Below are positions 11,193 through 21,560 of a DNA stretch of 64,000 bases, piece by piece. Location: NCBI GenBank assembly GCA_018398585.1, contig JAGTTD010000011.1:21122926-21186925 (forward strand). Reading direction: 5' to 3'. How positions within the stretch are numbered: position 1 is the first letter of the stretch; each line of letters opens with the position of its first letter. Both the position numbers and the translations under genes were made by a program. Source of the stretch: Simmondsia chinensis. Taxonomy: Eukaryota > Streptophyta > Magnoliopsida > Caryophyllales > Simmondsiaceae. The notes under the pieces are model-generated. The model was not told the DNA's origin. It worked only from the letters and a program-made list of their open reading frames with translations, and did no database searches.

Positions 11193-11370
11193 AAATATCA
11201 TTTAAGGACTTTGCCCATCTCATGGAAAGTATTTTGAAAGAAAAACATCACATGCATGAAAAATGAACTCGTAAATATATGGATGATAATAAACAACTTT
11301 GATTCACTAATAAAAATTTTCACATGAATTGGGTTCTCTAGGACACCAGATAACACATCATTCATCTGAA

Positions 11371-12798
11371 CATGTGCCACTATACATTTAGATGACTCAA
11401 TAATGCATACAATAACTTTTATCATATAGTTGACTAATGTTTAGAAGACTATGCATAAAATCATCAATAAATAAACCATCACCTATGCAAGGTGAAGAGT
11501 TCAAAGCACCAGTATCGATTGAAAGAATTATCCCTTTTTTTTTTTTGTTCAGAATGGGATTTCCTTAGTTTTGAAGTGGACTTAGATTTTTCTCCGGTTA
11601 TGTGACTTATCCTAGTATCATTTTCAATTTTTATTCTCCATCTTCAAGCATACAGAAAGAATTTAACAAACTTTTGGTACTCAATTTTCTTGGGTCCGTC
11701 CTTGTTAATTTTGACCTTTGGTGGTCGAGATCCCTTTAGAATCCAAACCATCTTGGTTTTTTTCAAATTCTTTTTAAATTCACATTGATGCATAATATGC
11801 CTATATGATTACCATAATAATGACATCTTATAGAGTTCGTCGGTGTTGAGGAGCCTTTGACAAAAAGTATATTGAATATTTTCTTTTGAGCATTTCCATT
11901 GTAGCGAATTTCCTCTTTATTCTTAGTGGGTCTTTGAGAAGACAGTATTTTTTCAAGTATGTCTTACCTTTTGAGAAAATTGAAATTTTTGAGAGTTGTA
12001 CTTATTCTTTCTAGGACTCCTTCTCTTTAAACAATAATTCATCTTCCTTTGATTCTTCATTTTTACTTTCATTAGAAAGGAGCTTTTCTTCCAAGAATTG
12101 CTTTTCATTAATTACGTTTTCAACTTAATCATTCAATGACTCTATTTTTGTTTTCAAAGATTCATTAAGCACAAAACATTGTTTAGACCCTTTTTGTAGC
12201 TTCTTTTTTCTTACAAGAGTGTTTGATTCTCAATTTTTCGAATTCACCAATTAACTCTTAAAAACTAGCCATGAGTTCATCATAAAATAAAATCATCTAC
12301 CTCATCTTTTTTATGCTCTTCTTATTTAGATTGAATGTCCATAAGACACGAATTCACTTGCTCCTCTTCACTTGCATCAATGGATTCTTCATCTGACTTT
12401 CCTTCACATGTATCTTCAAATTTGTCCCAAATCTCCTTTGCAGTCTTGCAACATTTGACGTGATTAAACATTTTGGGAGTAATAGCATATAATAATTGGA
12501 AGTGAGCTTTAGTATTTCTCTCAAGCTTTATGTTGTCATATTGGACAAGCTCTTTTTAAAATTTATCAACAATTGCATTTCCTTCATTCATTGAACGAAC
12601 AAAATCACCATTTCTGGTGACTAGCCACAAGTCAAAATCATTAGATGTAAAAAAAAATACTCATCCTAAGTTTTAAGTGGCAAAACTTTTTATCGTCGAA
12701 TAGTGAACTCTTGATGATTGATTGACCCTCAGCCAAAATATGTGGAAAGGTTGCCATAGAGATCACTCTACAATTTTTAAACCAAATAATAGAATACT
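11371..12798 (-). pseudogene. SIRE-like copia gag and protease/pre-integrase remnant
   Basis: Starts after the PBS on the minus strand. An ATG near 12757 opens MATFPHILAEGQSIIKSS, similar to the SIRE Gag opening of the plus-strand copy at 17665. Downstream pieces, with many stops and frame changes, include LLPKCLITSNVARLQRRF near 12440-12490, a KGKTY region, TKGQN near 11700, and near 11410-11450 the HSLLNISQLYDK motif of the GAG-pre-integrase region. SIRE-like sequence is lost at about 11370 and resumes at 5733 with the TSMDLISKPLKNN segment; about 240 bp of the expected element is missing at the break. Confidence 0.72.
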
Positions 12799-12811
12799 AG
12801 CTCTGATACCA
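12799..12811 (-). promoter_or_regulatory. Primer binding site (tRNA-iMet) of the minus-strand SIRE-like element
   Basis: Minus strand reads TGGTATCAGAGCT, a full match to the initiator tRNA-Met complement TGGTATCAGAGC, two bases after the LTR end at 12814. Confidence 0.92.
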
Positions 12812-12813
12812 AT

Positions 12814-14143
12814 TGAAGGTCCAAAAAGCATCCAGGGATGAATTAGGTGCTTTTGCAATAAAATGAAAATTTAAACTTTAACAACAAAAATTAAAATTAA
12901 AGACATATAATGAGTACACGAAATTAAACAAGGGGAAGAAGAGAAGAGTACACAATGATTTTTTTAGTGGCTCAATTCCAACCCGGAAGCTAGTCCACTC
13001 CCTAAGTGACTACTCTTTGTCACTTAAGCTTTTTACTAAGCTTAATGATCCTTTTAAAACTTAGGCTCAAGATCATACCTTCTACAACTAGTTTTTTTTG
13101 TACATAGGCTCAAGACCCAACCTTTTGCAATTGATTATTTTGTAACCTAAGCTCAAGACCAACATTTTAATTTATCCTTTTGTAACGTAAGTTCAAGATC
13201 AAACCTTTTACAAGAAAATAAAAATAAGCACTGAAACTCTTACTCTTGAAAGAGTGATTTGATAATTGATCAAGCTTAGCAAAAACTAAGGATATGCCAA
13301 TAAAGCTCATTATACTCAACAGCAAAGAAAACTAGCAATGCTCAAGAAAAACTTCAAGAAAATAGGATATTAAAGCATTAAAGCACAAGTAGAACACAAA
13401 AAATTTTTGATGAGCAAAAGTTTGAAGAATTGGATTAATTTATCAAAGAATTGGAGCCCTTTTCATAGGCCAAGGAGACATAATTCGACACACAAAAGCT
13501 TACTTTGGCTGTTGTTTCTCTATGTGTCAGCACATGCTTCTTATGTATTGACACTCAGTATGTCTGAGTGCTTTTAAACTTTTTGACTGTTGCACATGAT
13601 TTGTTGCTATTTTTGAGCTTGTTTTTGAATGTTGGTTTTTCTCAACTAAGCTAAAATATCACCCTAAGAAATTTCTGTTAATCTCGTAATTTTGGGCACG
13701 CCTCCAATAATGCCAATTTAGAAAATATTTTCATTGAAAAATTAAATTGGTTTGGACTTAAATTTAGGGTTTTTTTCAAATAAAATTTTGGAAACAAGTT
13801 TCAAATATTTTAAAATCATTTTCGCTAGAGTATCACAAATCAATATTGAGATTTTGACTCAATTAATATAACTCGATCCTGAGTCCTAAAAATCAGAAAT
13901 AAATGACTTGAAGCGCCTGGACTCGGATCTTGTTCTCTTGATTTGGATCAATCTTCTCTTCGAGTTTGATCATTTGTTTCCTTGATCCATTGTCTTTAAA
14001 TTCTTGGTATCAACATGACCATTCTTGATTTTTCATGCTTTCTCATGAGTCATTTTCAACAAGATTAGAATAATGAAGTTTAATGACTCATTAAATAAGT
14101 GTTATCATCAAAATTACAATGTAAATGGCATTTAAGGTCAACA
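12814..14143 (-). repeat. 5' LTR of the minus-strand SIRE-like element
   Basis: 1,330 bp. On the minus strand it starts TGTTGACC at 14143 and ends ACCTTCA at 12814, two bases before an intact PBS. It is the same family as the plus-strand LTR at 16211-17611: both open TGTTGACC followed by a CATTTACATTG segment, and both end in CTTCA before ATTGGTATCA. It separates the SIRE-like gag from minus-strand gypsy protease sequence and cuts that protease at 14144. Confidence 0.9.
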
Positions 14144-14149
14144 GTTTTT

Positions 14150-15294
14150 AAATGGTTACCTGGTTTCCTTTCTTGAGCCACGATAACTTGTAAGGATTCA
14201 GATGTTCCTCCGTATTTAACCCTAGCTTCCGGACTTCTTACTCAAAGATTATGTTCCCACAACTCCTAGAATTAATGACTAGGCAACATACGTTTCCGCC
14301 AATCGTACATGTCATCTGGAAGATGTTGTTTCAAAGCCAACTATCTCCTTATGTTTCCTTAGGAGTGAAGTAAACCCGCCCGACCACTAGAAGGTGGCCC
14401 TCGTCACTCGTAAATGCTTCCTCTCCACTTGGAACCAACTCATCTTGAGCCTCTTCCTCAACTATCTTGCCGTCCTTAGCATGGAGACCCTCGATGTACA
14501 ACCCCTTGTCAAGCCTATCACCTTTCTGACTCTCGGCGACATGGTGAACCATCTCTCCACACTTGAAACAATGGGTTTTGAGCTACCCGCCGTGGTTACT
14601 CGCCTTACCAGGGTTGGCCACAACTGGTTTACCCTGATACCCGAGTTAGTTGGTAATCGTACCTGATCACGCCCACTGCTCTAGGAGTTCCATGTACCGC
14701 CAATCTGACATTTTTTTTTTTTATTGCTTCTTGATGTTCAAAGCCCTCTTACCTACTTTCGAGACCAAAAATATGTCAAACATGTTTAACACCTCCTGAA
14801 TTGGCTCCTTCAACCCACCAACGTACATACCTGCCAACTGCAACTCCGATTCTGTTAAGTCCTTCATGGCGAGTAAGGCATAGGACTTTGTGGTGTAGTA
14901 TTCCATTGGCCGAGAACCCTAGCCTACGTTTTGTAGGCACTGATACATCATCCTGGCATCATTATGGGAGAGGAAGGTGTTGCAAATGTGCTTCTAATTT
15001 TCTCAAGTCGTGATCTTCTCGTTACCCTGTCTAAGCCAGGTATGCTCCAATTTCTACCACCAGGCCGCAACTCTAACCCTCAACTGAGTAGCCATCAATG
15101 GCACTTCCTTGTGCACTGGAACCTCCTTGAGTTCGAGCACTTCCTTTACTGCAGCCAACCAATCCTAGAATTCTTCGAGTTCTCTTCCGATGACAAACTC
15201 TGGAATTTCAATCCCATAATTCGGATTCCCACCTCCAAGCTTCTGAATACTCAAAAACACCTGAATTCGGTCGATCCCTCCTCTTGTTTTGTCC
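14150..15294 (-). pseudogene. gypsy gag and protease start remnant
   Basis: Likely start is the minus-strand ATG at 15294 (MDKTRGGIDRIQVFLS). The Gag core includes a WLAAVKEVLELKEVP-like stretch near 15120-15170 and, at 14721-14906, the retrotransposon-gag segment YYTTKSYALLAMKDLTES followed by LAGMYVGGLKEPIQE. The zinc knuckle near 14540-14580 reads CFKCGEMVHHVAES, where the last Cys of CX2CX4HX4C is not preserved. Protease starts near 14250-14290 with VINSRSCGNIIFE, the DSGSCEN region with the catalytic Asp lost. Several stops and frame changes; not functional. Confidence 0.8.
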
Positions 15295-15551
15295 ATGGTT
15301 TTAAACCCTTGTGAACGGGTTGTGGAAGCTCTCTTTGGTGTTGTCCTCTCCTCCTACCTCCTTTGGGGGCTATAGCTGAGCCGTAGTCATTTGTTTTAAG
15401 TTTACACCCACCAAACATAGCTTGATTCATTGGAATCTCTCTTTCATCTTCTTGAATCTCCAATCGGTTTGGCGTTGTTGGTCATGTTCATAAACGTCTC
15501 CAACAGTGGTGCACCGTTGTTGCCCATGGGCCATCACGGGAAACGTTATGA

Positions 15552-15564
15552 GCTATAATACCAA
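15552..15564 (-). promoter_or_regulatory. Degenerate primer binding site of the gypsy fragment
   Basis: Minus strand reads TTGGTATTATAGC, matching the tRNA-iMet complement at 10 of 12 positions. It lies just inside the LTR end (GCGCCA at 15571). Confidence 0.65.
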
Positions 15565-15570
15565 CTAATT

Positions 15571-16210
15571 TGGCGCAAAAAGATGAAAATTGGAGACAGA
15601 AGGTTCAACAGCCTTGCTTCAAATTTTTTTTGCTAGAAATATTAAGAAATAAAGGGAAATAGTTCTATTATTGGTTCTCGAAACCAAGAATGAAACACAT
15701 AAAGGAATAAAATCTATGAAAACTAAATAATGAAACCCTAATCATCCTCTTCCTTATATAGACGCGATATTTGGTCTAAAGTAAAAAACTAAAATTAAAA
15801 GAGATGAATACTAAAATCTATAATCTAATCTGCATTAAGATTTCCTTGTTAAACTCCACCTACGATCAAGCCTTGCTCGCGTATTGCCCATCCCACCAAG
15901 TAGTCCAACTCGCCAAGACTACCTTGCAAAGTTACCGACCAAGCATTAAGGTGTGGCTATGTTAGGATTCCTGAACGTTGAATCGCCGCCATCGGCTGGA
16001 AAGAAGTGCAGAATTAAGAATCGAGAGCTTTGAAATTCCTAGTCCCCCTAAGTCCTTGGCAGGTCTGGAATGCAGCACTTGACTAAAGCTAATTTCCCAG
16101 ACACAAAATTCTCGCCCTAAACAAAAACCCACTCAATTTGAAAAAAAATTCTTAGGGAAGCTAGTCAAAATGGAAAGGTGATAGAGTGGGACATTGGGAA
16201 GGACATATTT
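15571..16210 (-). repeat. gypsy 5' LTR, truncated by the plus-strand SIRE-like LTR
   Basis: On the minus strand this follows from the PBS outward. It carries a TATA-like CTATATAAGGAAGAGG near 15748-15764 at a plausible promoter position. The outer end is missing because another LTR begins at 16211. Confidence 0.6.
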
Positions 16211-17611
16211 TGTTGACCCTAAAGTCCATTTACATTGTGATTTAATGATAACAATCATCTAGTCAGTCATTATATTTAAATTGTTCTAATCTTGTTTGAA
16301 AGCAACTCATATTAATCATATTGATATCAAGCTTTCCAAATGATGAATCAAGAGGAAACCGATCCAAGTTGAAGAGAAGGTTGATCCTAAATCAAGAGAA
16401 CGTGATCTACATCTATGCGTTTCAAGTCATTTATTTTGATTTTTTAGGACTTAGGAGATATATCAATTGAGTCATATCTCAATATTGATATGTGACGCTC
16501 TAGCAAAAATATTTTTGAAACATTTTTTAAATTTGATTCCAAAATACTATTTGAAAAATAACTAAGTCAAGTTCAAGTCTATCAAGTTTTTCAATAAAGA
16601 GATATTAAATTGGCATTATGAAAAGCACGCCCAATAATAACAAGAACAAAAATTTTATCAGGGTGATATTTTAGCTTCATTAAATCAATCATTCATTCAA
16701 AAGAATAAGCTAAACATGGAAGTTAAATAAAAAAAAACACCAATATGATAAATCAATCAATCAATCAATTCAGCTAAATGGTCAAAATCATTCAAATTCA
16801 CCTAGGTATGCTGAGAGTATACACAAAGAAGGTATGTGTGGATGCACAAACATGTAGTAGCCATCCGAAGCTACTGTGTGTCGAGACACAAAGGCTGTGT
16901 GTCGACGCACAGACTTGCAACAGCTCCAAACAATTAATTTTAATTTGATTTCTTTCCTAATCTTTTTCTAAACATTTGAAATGTCCCTAAGCCCCTCATT
17001 TGCCTATAAACAGGGCTTGAATGCATAGGTTTATTTCATTCAATTCGCTCTAAGGATTCTTCGATTATAAGCTCTTATTCTCTTGCGTTTTAACGTTTTA
17101 ATTTCGAGTTTTCTTAAACTTTTCTTGAGCATTACCTGTTCTTTATATTTTTGATTGTTTGAGCTTAATTGGCATATCCTTAGGTTTGGCTGAACTTGAT
17201 CTATTGTCAATTCACTCTTGAAAGAGTGAAGAATTTCATTGCTTTATTTTATTTTCTTTTAAAGGTTGGATCCTAAGCCTGCTGTTACAAAAGGGTCGGT
17301 TGTAAAGGTTGGGTCTTGAGTCTACATACAAAAAGACTGGTGGTAAAGGTTGGATCATGAGCCTAGTTTAATAAAATATTGATCACCAAGCTTAGTGAAA
17401 GGCTCAAGTGACAAAGAGTAGTTACCTGAGGAGTTGACTAGTTCCCGGTTTGGAAGTGAACCACTATAAATATATTTGTACATCGTTTTATTCTTGCCTT
17501 TACATTTTATATTCACCATTCATTTATTTTTGGTTCTTATAGTTTAAATTTTCAATTTATCGGGAAAGAACCTAATTGTCTCCCCCTCTTAGGTTGCTCT
17601 TTAGGTCTTCA
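16211..17611 (+). repeat. 5' LTR of the plus-strand SIRE-like element
   Basis: 1,401 bp, from TGTTGACCCT to GGTCTTCA, two bases before the PBS. Homologous along its length to the reverse complement of 12814-14143. A short tetranucleotide run (ATCA repeated four times) sits near 16750-16768. Confidence 0.9.
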
Positions 17612-17613
17612 AT

Positions 17614-17625
17614 TGGTATCAAAGT
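17614..17625 (+). promoter_or_regulatory. Primer binding site (tRNA-iMet type)
   Basis: TGGTATCAAAGT, ten of twelve matches to TGGTATCAGAGC, immediately after the LTR end. Confidence 0.85.
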
Positions 17626-17664
17626 TAGTACTCTTTTTTGGTCCAACAGCTTTAGTATGATCCT

Positions 17665-18390
17665 ATGGCTCCCTTGGCTGAGGGTTAATCAACCAGCAAG
17701 CCTCATCTTTTTGACGGGGAAAATTTTTGTGATTTGAAGCTTAGAATAAGACTTTATATTACATTAGTTAATGATTATGTACCTTCAAAGAAATAAGGAG
17801 AGAAAACTATTGAGAAAGTGGAAAATGAGCTTATGGAAGATGATCAAAAAAAACTTGCAAAAAATGCAAAGGAACATTATCAATTATTGTGTGCTATTAC
17901 CCCAAATGTCTTTAATCATTCTTTAGATCGTCAATCAAAAAAGGAAATTTAGGACAAGCTACAAGTCACCTACGAAGATATGGATCAAATAAAGTCATCA
18001 AAAATCAACAGGTTGGTATGATCGTATGAGCTTTTTTAAATGAATCCAGAAGAATCCATATAAGAAATGTACAGTGGATTTTTCAACATTTAACAATCTC
18101 CAAGCTTTTGGAAAAACATATTCAAATGATGAGCAAGTTAGTAAAATTCTTATATGTCTTCCCATTTCATCGCGAGGAAAAGTTTCCGCTATTCGAGAAG
18201 CACATAACCTGTCCCCCTATTTACTCGATCAATGAATTGGCAATCTCATGAACCATGAAATTGGCATGAGGGAGTTTATGGAAGAAGAAAACAAAAGAAA
18301 AACAATTAGAATTTAAATTATTTCTAAGTTACGAAAGTAATGATGAAGTTGTGATGTTGGCGAAAAAGTTTTAAAAGCATCTTGAAAAGA
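17665..18390 (+). pseudogene. SIRE-like copia gag remnant
   Basis: Starts at ATG 17665 (MAPLAEG, then a stop, then STSKPHLFDGENFCDLK), which matches the opening of SIRE-type Gag where the N-terminal segment is followed by an FDGxNF/W motif. A well preserved run near 17800-17950 reads LAKNAKEHYQLLCAITPN and FNHSLDRQSKKEI, typical of the UBN2-type Gag core. Further pieces extend to about 18380, where VMLAKKF-KHLEKKKE resembles the ALxARKFKKFMKKKK tail before the zinc knuckle; the knuckle itself is missing. Stops at several positions show it is dead. Confidence 0.8.
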
Positions 18391-18394
18391 AAAA

Positions 18395-19530
18395 GGAATT
18401 CAGCCTGGATTGAATTCAACTAATGATGATTAGGGTCAACTGATAACCAAGCGTGGGAAGATTGGATTTCCATGAATTCAGTGTGGATTGAATTTCTAAG
18501 ACACGTTAGTTATAGGTTGAGAGCTTAAGGGAATCCCAAGGTACTTTACTGTAAGTATGGTGACTTGCAACTGAATGCAGAGGCAATTTGAGTTAATTAG
18601 GCCAATTGTAACCCTCTACCGCCTAAGTTGCTATTGTGGAAGTTGATTTTGAGTCCTGGAAAAAGTTGGAACTCTCACAACATTTTCTTGTCATTGCAAA
18701 CTCCTTCATTGTAAACTTTATGCAAAATCATCGGCATATTGAATGTGTGTCAAATTGACTCTAGGTGAATTTGGGTGTGTGATTTGAATACCATCAAAGA
18801 ATTGCTGATTCAACATGAATGAACTGACGGTGTAGAAATTGTTTACAATGATGAAAAGGAACAATGAAAGAGGGTACCATTTCCTTAGACACCTTTGCAT
18901 TTTGAATGGTTTTATGCGTGAAACATTTACTAAAATGAAAATTGAGGTCGTTGAGATACAACTGTTGATCCCCTTTCTCCATGCCATTTGGGGTAGAGTC
19001 TAATCAAGGAAGTTTCAATCCACAGAGTCAAGACTTTATGAAAATCTATCATCAAGGTTGAAGCCTTTTCCTTTTCCTTTTTGTCCACCTGACAACTTCG
19101 TTGGAAATATGGGCTTTACCTAATATTTGCGCATCTTTGAAAAAGGTCCTTTTGGGATTCTCCTATCAACGAGGGAATGGCAAGACGAAGTCTAGTGGCT
19201 AGGAATTTCAACAATTTTATAAAGGCATCCAACAAAACTGATGGGCCTAGAGCCTTGAAGGTCCACGACTTAAGATACTTTGGTTATCAGAGTCACCCAG
19301 GTAGTATTTGCGGATGTAAGAATTGCTTCTATTTATTCCAAAGAGTTAACAAATTGGATGATATCTACCATCTATTGTATGATGTGACAAGATTGCTTGA
19401 TAGAATTAAAGTTAAACCCATCAAATCTTGAAGCTTTTGAACCATCACAGACCCAAAGCTGCTATTTTAGACTGGAGATCAATATTGGACAGATAAACTC
19501 TAGGAAGGCAAACATATTCTTAATAGTTCC
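18395..19530 (-). pseudogene. Plant L1-type LINE reverse transcriptase fragment
   Basis: Non-LTR retrotransposon RT on the minus strand. Near 19400-19440 ASRFDGFNFNSIKQSC corresponds to the KAPGPDGFNFxFIK motif. Near 19220-19260 GSRPISFVGCLYKIV matches the FRPISLVGCxYKI block. 18718-18987 runs through the palm and ends in the catalytic box IQYADDFA near 18723-18746, with both Asp of YADD kept. Past it are thumb-like pieces, ending near 18395-18440 in LGYQLTLIIIS and FLFLFKM (cf. GGRLTLINSVLSNLPIYFMSLFKMP). Stops and frameshifts throughout. The 3' end of the ORF, UTR and poly-A are not here. Confidence 0.83.
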
Positions 19531-19564
19531 TGGAACCACCCTATGCAAGCCCACCCTACGCCAA

Positions 19565-19636
19565 ATCTTGGAGCTTACAATTAAGGAATAGGTGGTCAAC
19601 ACTTTCTACTGACCCCCCAACAAAGGGCACCATTTC
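19565..19636 (-). pseudogene. LINE zinc-binding (zf-RVT) remnant, out of normal order
   Basis: Minus strand reads EKWCPLLGG and, one frame over, SVESVDHLFLNCKL, which together resemble the CPLCGG-ESVDHLFLHC zinc-binding domain that plant LINEs carry after the RT. Here it lies on the 5' side of the RT fragment, so it must come from another LINE copy or a rearrangement. Confidence 0.55.
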
Positions 19637-19640
19637 TCCG

Positions 19641-19981
19641 TATCCACAATTATACCCATGTTCTATAAGCACTCCTTGGTTTCATTAACAGCGTCTCTCA
19701 AATAAGTAACTCAACTTTGGATTTATCATATAAATGTGCGTACACACACACACACACACACACATATATAAGTTTTTGATTGATATGATAAATTTGTTTT
19801 TTAGAGTTCTATTATTGCTAGGATTTACTATTACTCATATCAATATAAGGGTTTACTTTATCATTTTTTTTTTCATTTTGAATTTTCTTTTAATTAAATG
19901 TTGTACTATAAGGTGGATCCTTGTGGATAATCTTTTATAAATTCATAATTCTCAACAAAATCGTGCGTTTCTATTTTCATT
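19641..19981. other. AT-rich spacer with (CA)n microsatellite
   Basis: No gene or element end recognised. It contains a (CA)n run at 19742-19764 that turns into (TA)n at 19765-19770. Confidence 0.7.
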
Positions 19982-20340
19982 ACTATAAGAAAATTCAGTA
20001 TTAGGGATGGATTTCACTTTCTCAAAACCATCTAAAAGCCGTTGAAAAGTTAAAAAAAAAAAAAAAAAAAAAAAAAAGAAAAGACAAAGCATTGAGAAAA
20101 CAGAAAAACGGTCTCTAAACCATTGGAAAAATACCCATTGCTAATAATTTTTCACGGCTTTGCCACAGTTTTGAAACGAAAATTTTGTGATATCCTTTGG
20201 ATAGCCATGCAATCTCTTATTTGAGACAGTACGAACTATCTCAAAGTCATCGCAAATTTTTGATGGCTTTGAGACCGTCATTGTCATCTCAAATTAGAGA
20301 TGGTAGAGGTTTTTTGAAGGTCACTGATGATTAGGGAAAA
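19982..20340 (+). mobile_element. Possible CACTA-type transposon end
   Basis: Opens ACTATAAGAAAATTCAG after a T, one base from the CACTA(C/T)AAGAAAA terminus of plant CACTA transposons. It is followed by short motifs with GACGG/CCGTC-like cores in both orientations (GACCGTC near 20273, ACGGTCTC near 20106), as in CACTA subterminal regions. No second terminus or transposase was found, and the first base of the TIR is mutated. It contains a 26-base poly-A. Confidence 0.38.
20052..20077. repeat. Poly-A run (26 A)
   Basis: Uninterrupted homopolymer of 26 A. There is no LINE or SINE body immediately upstream on the plus strand, so it is not obviously a retroposon tail. Confidence 0.85.
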
Positions 20341-20609
20341 TGCTTCAAAAGCTGTTTTCATTGCTTATTGAGATGGAAACTAATGTCAGTCTTGTTGCTA
20401 ATCTGGGACAACTTAGCCATTTCAAATTTAAAATTTATTTTTTAAATATTACATATTTCGAATATACTTGTTATTTGATATTTTTAATAGGTAAGGTATG
20501 CCTTATATTTCACATTTTTAAATATACAAATACTAAATATAAAGCAGTGGCAGATGGAAGAGGGGTTAAGAGCGGGCTCAAGCCACTGTTAATACTTTTG
20601 TTTTTGGGA
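20341..20609. other. AT-rich spacer, nothing recognised
   Basis: No conserved coding motif. The segment ends just before the left arm of the inverted-repeat element. Short reading frames here have no family resemblance. Confidence 0.5.
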
Positions 20610-20875
20610 AAAATATAGTAAGACCCTCTGAACTTTGAATTAATTACAACTCACTCTCTCCACTTTTAATTTTGAAAAATAGCCCCCTGAACTTTGCAAT
20701 TAAACATAATACACCCCTATACTTTCAATTTCGTAAAATAGCCCCCTGAACTTTGTAAATTAACACAACACACCCCCTGTATTTTTAATTTAATGAAATA
20801 GACCCGGGAACTTTGTTATTACACACACCTTACCCTCGAACTTTGTTATTAAACATAACACACCACTTAGACCTT
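20610..20875 (+). repeat. Left minisatellite arm of the TIR element
   Basis: About four and a half degenerate units of ~60 bp, each with a (G/A)(C/A)CCCCTGAACTTTG core followed by an AATTAAxACAACACACCCC segment. The last unit is shortened. Confidence 0.85.
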
Positions 20876-21183
20876 CATAAATTTTAAATAAAAAAGTGTG
20901 CAATTAAAAAATTTAAATAAATTATGAAAGGTTTTTTTTTTTTTTTTTTTTTTACCAAAAGGAAAGCGCAGTTCCTATATATATCAAAATTCTATACAAA
21001 TAGTATCAAAGGATACAAAAAGTATAGGCCCTTGGCCCCTATTCACTCAATCTAACAAACGAAAATCCAAAATATTCAAAGAAGCTAAATCACAAAATTG
21101 ACCTTGTACTAAAGTAGTTTCTAAATTTCTCTTATCACCCAACTTTGGCCCCTGTCGAGCTCCTTGAAGATTTTCCAATTCCT

Positions 21184-21325
21184 ACAACAACAACCCAGTG
21201 CCTCAAGGGCTCCCGCATAAGCAGGGTTTGGAGGGGGTAGACGTACGCAGCCTTTCCCCTTCTGGGGGTTGCTCTGAAGGGAGGCTGTTTTCGAGGACCC
21301 CTAACCTGATGCAGCAAAACATGCT
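21184..21325 (-). mobile_element. TS-type SINE inserted in the LINE
   Basis: On the minus strand it contains GGCTGCGTACGTCTACCCCC, then GCGGGAGCCCTTGAGG, CACTGGGT and a (TTG)n tail. This is the 3' body of the TS-like plant SINEs that end in TTG repeats. Two further 3' bodies of the same kind lie at 26750-26846 and 32880-32966. The 5' tRNA-like head is not clear. LINE sequence continues on both sides of it. Confidence 0.75.
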
Positions 21326-21340
21326 CATTTGATATGTGAC

Positions 21341-21560
21341 TCAGAAAAGTCGACTTCTAATCTTCTTTCCTAACCATTCAAAACATTGTTGGAGTTTATT
21401 GAAGAAGCGAATTCCACTCCATTGGCAAATACTGAACCATACCTCTTTTGTGCACACACAGTCAAAAAATAAACGCTCAATAGACTCACTAGCTTGTTTA
21501 CACAAAGCACAGCGACTAGCTAGCATTACTCCTCTCTTTTATAATCTATCTTCCGTCATC
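21341..21560 (-). pseudogene. LINE zf-RVT zinc-binding domain
   Basis: Reads TEDRL-KRGVMLASRCALC, then KQASESIERLFFDC and VCTKEVWFSICQWSG. This is the C-terminal zinc-binding domain of plant LINE reverse transcriptases (LxTxDRLxKRG, CxLC, ESxxHLFFDC). The frame is open across most of it but interrupted upstream by a stop after TEDRL. The usual His of the HLFFDC segment is Arg (ERLFFDC), so zinc binding would be impaired. Confidence 0.85.

Larger units (their letters stand above)
5734..11370 (-). mobile_element. Tork-like copia element, 5' part, embedded in the SIRE-like element
   Basis: A second, different copia element on the same strand. In order on the minus strand: a probable 5' LTR (9553-11370), a PBS complementary to tRNA-iMet at 9543-9552, a long leader, gag from 8347, a zinc knuckle and protease near 7430-7680, GAG-pre-integrase and integrase (6780-7290), then the start of RT, which stops at 5734 inside the conserved KSIRIL motif. 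The rest of RT, RNase H and the 3' LTR are missing. Both flanks are SIRE-like sequence from around the GAG-pre-integrase region, so this element probably landed inside the SIRE-like one and was later cut by a deletion. Confidence 0.7.
9553..11370 (-). repeat. Probable 5' LTR of the Tork-like element
   Basis: Non-coding, AT-rich sequence between the PBS at 9543-9552 and the SIRE-like coding remnant near 11370. Position argues for an LTR, but no second copy exists in the window, so its outer end is only a guess. It contains a 19-base poly-C (10113-10131), a (TA)n tract (11154-11191) and a short local duplication of an ATTGACCCCTCTATTAAA word near 10517 and 10567. Confidence 0.45.
14144..16210 (-). 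mobile_element. Ty3/gypsy 5' fragment (LTR, PBS, gag, protease start)
   Basis: Minus-strand gypsy element: LTR sequence (15571-16210), a degenerate PBS (15552-15564), gag (from 15294), zinc knuckle, and the start of protease, which is cut at 14144 by the SIRE-like LTR. At the other end its LTR is cut at 16211 by a second SIRE-like LTR in the opposite orientation. Protease wording (EEHLNPYKLSWLKK) resembles the plus-strand gypsy element at 65-330. Pol is absent. Confidence 0.8.
16211..18390 (+). mobile_element. SIRE-like copia element, 5' part, plus strand
   Basis: LTR (16211-17611), PBS (17614-17625) and gag (from 17665) of the same family as the minus-strand element at 12814. It ends abruptly near 18390, where LINE sequence on the opposite strand takes over; protease, integrase, RT and 3' LTR are absent. 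The two SIRE-like LTRs are head-to-head, 2.07 kb apart, with gypsy sequence between them. Confidence 0.85.

Noticed and set aside
14394..15314. Plus-strand frames of 90 and 116 codons
   Set aside because: They are shadows of the minus-strand gypsy gag, which has recognisable Gag motifs.
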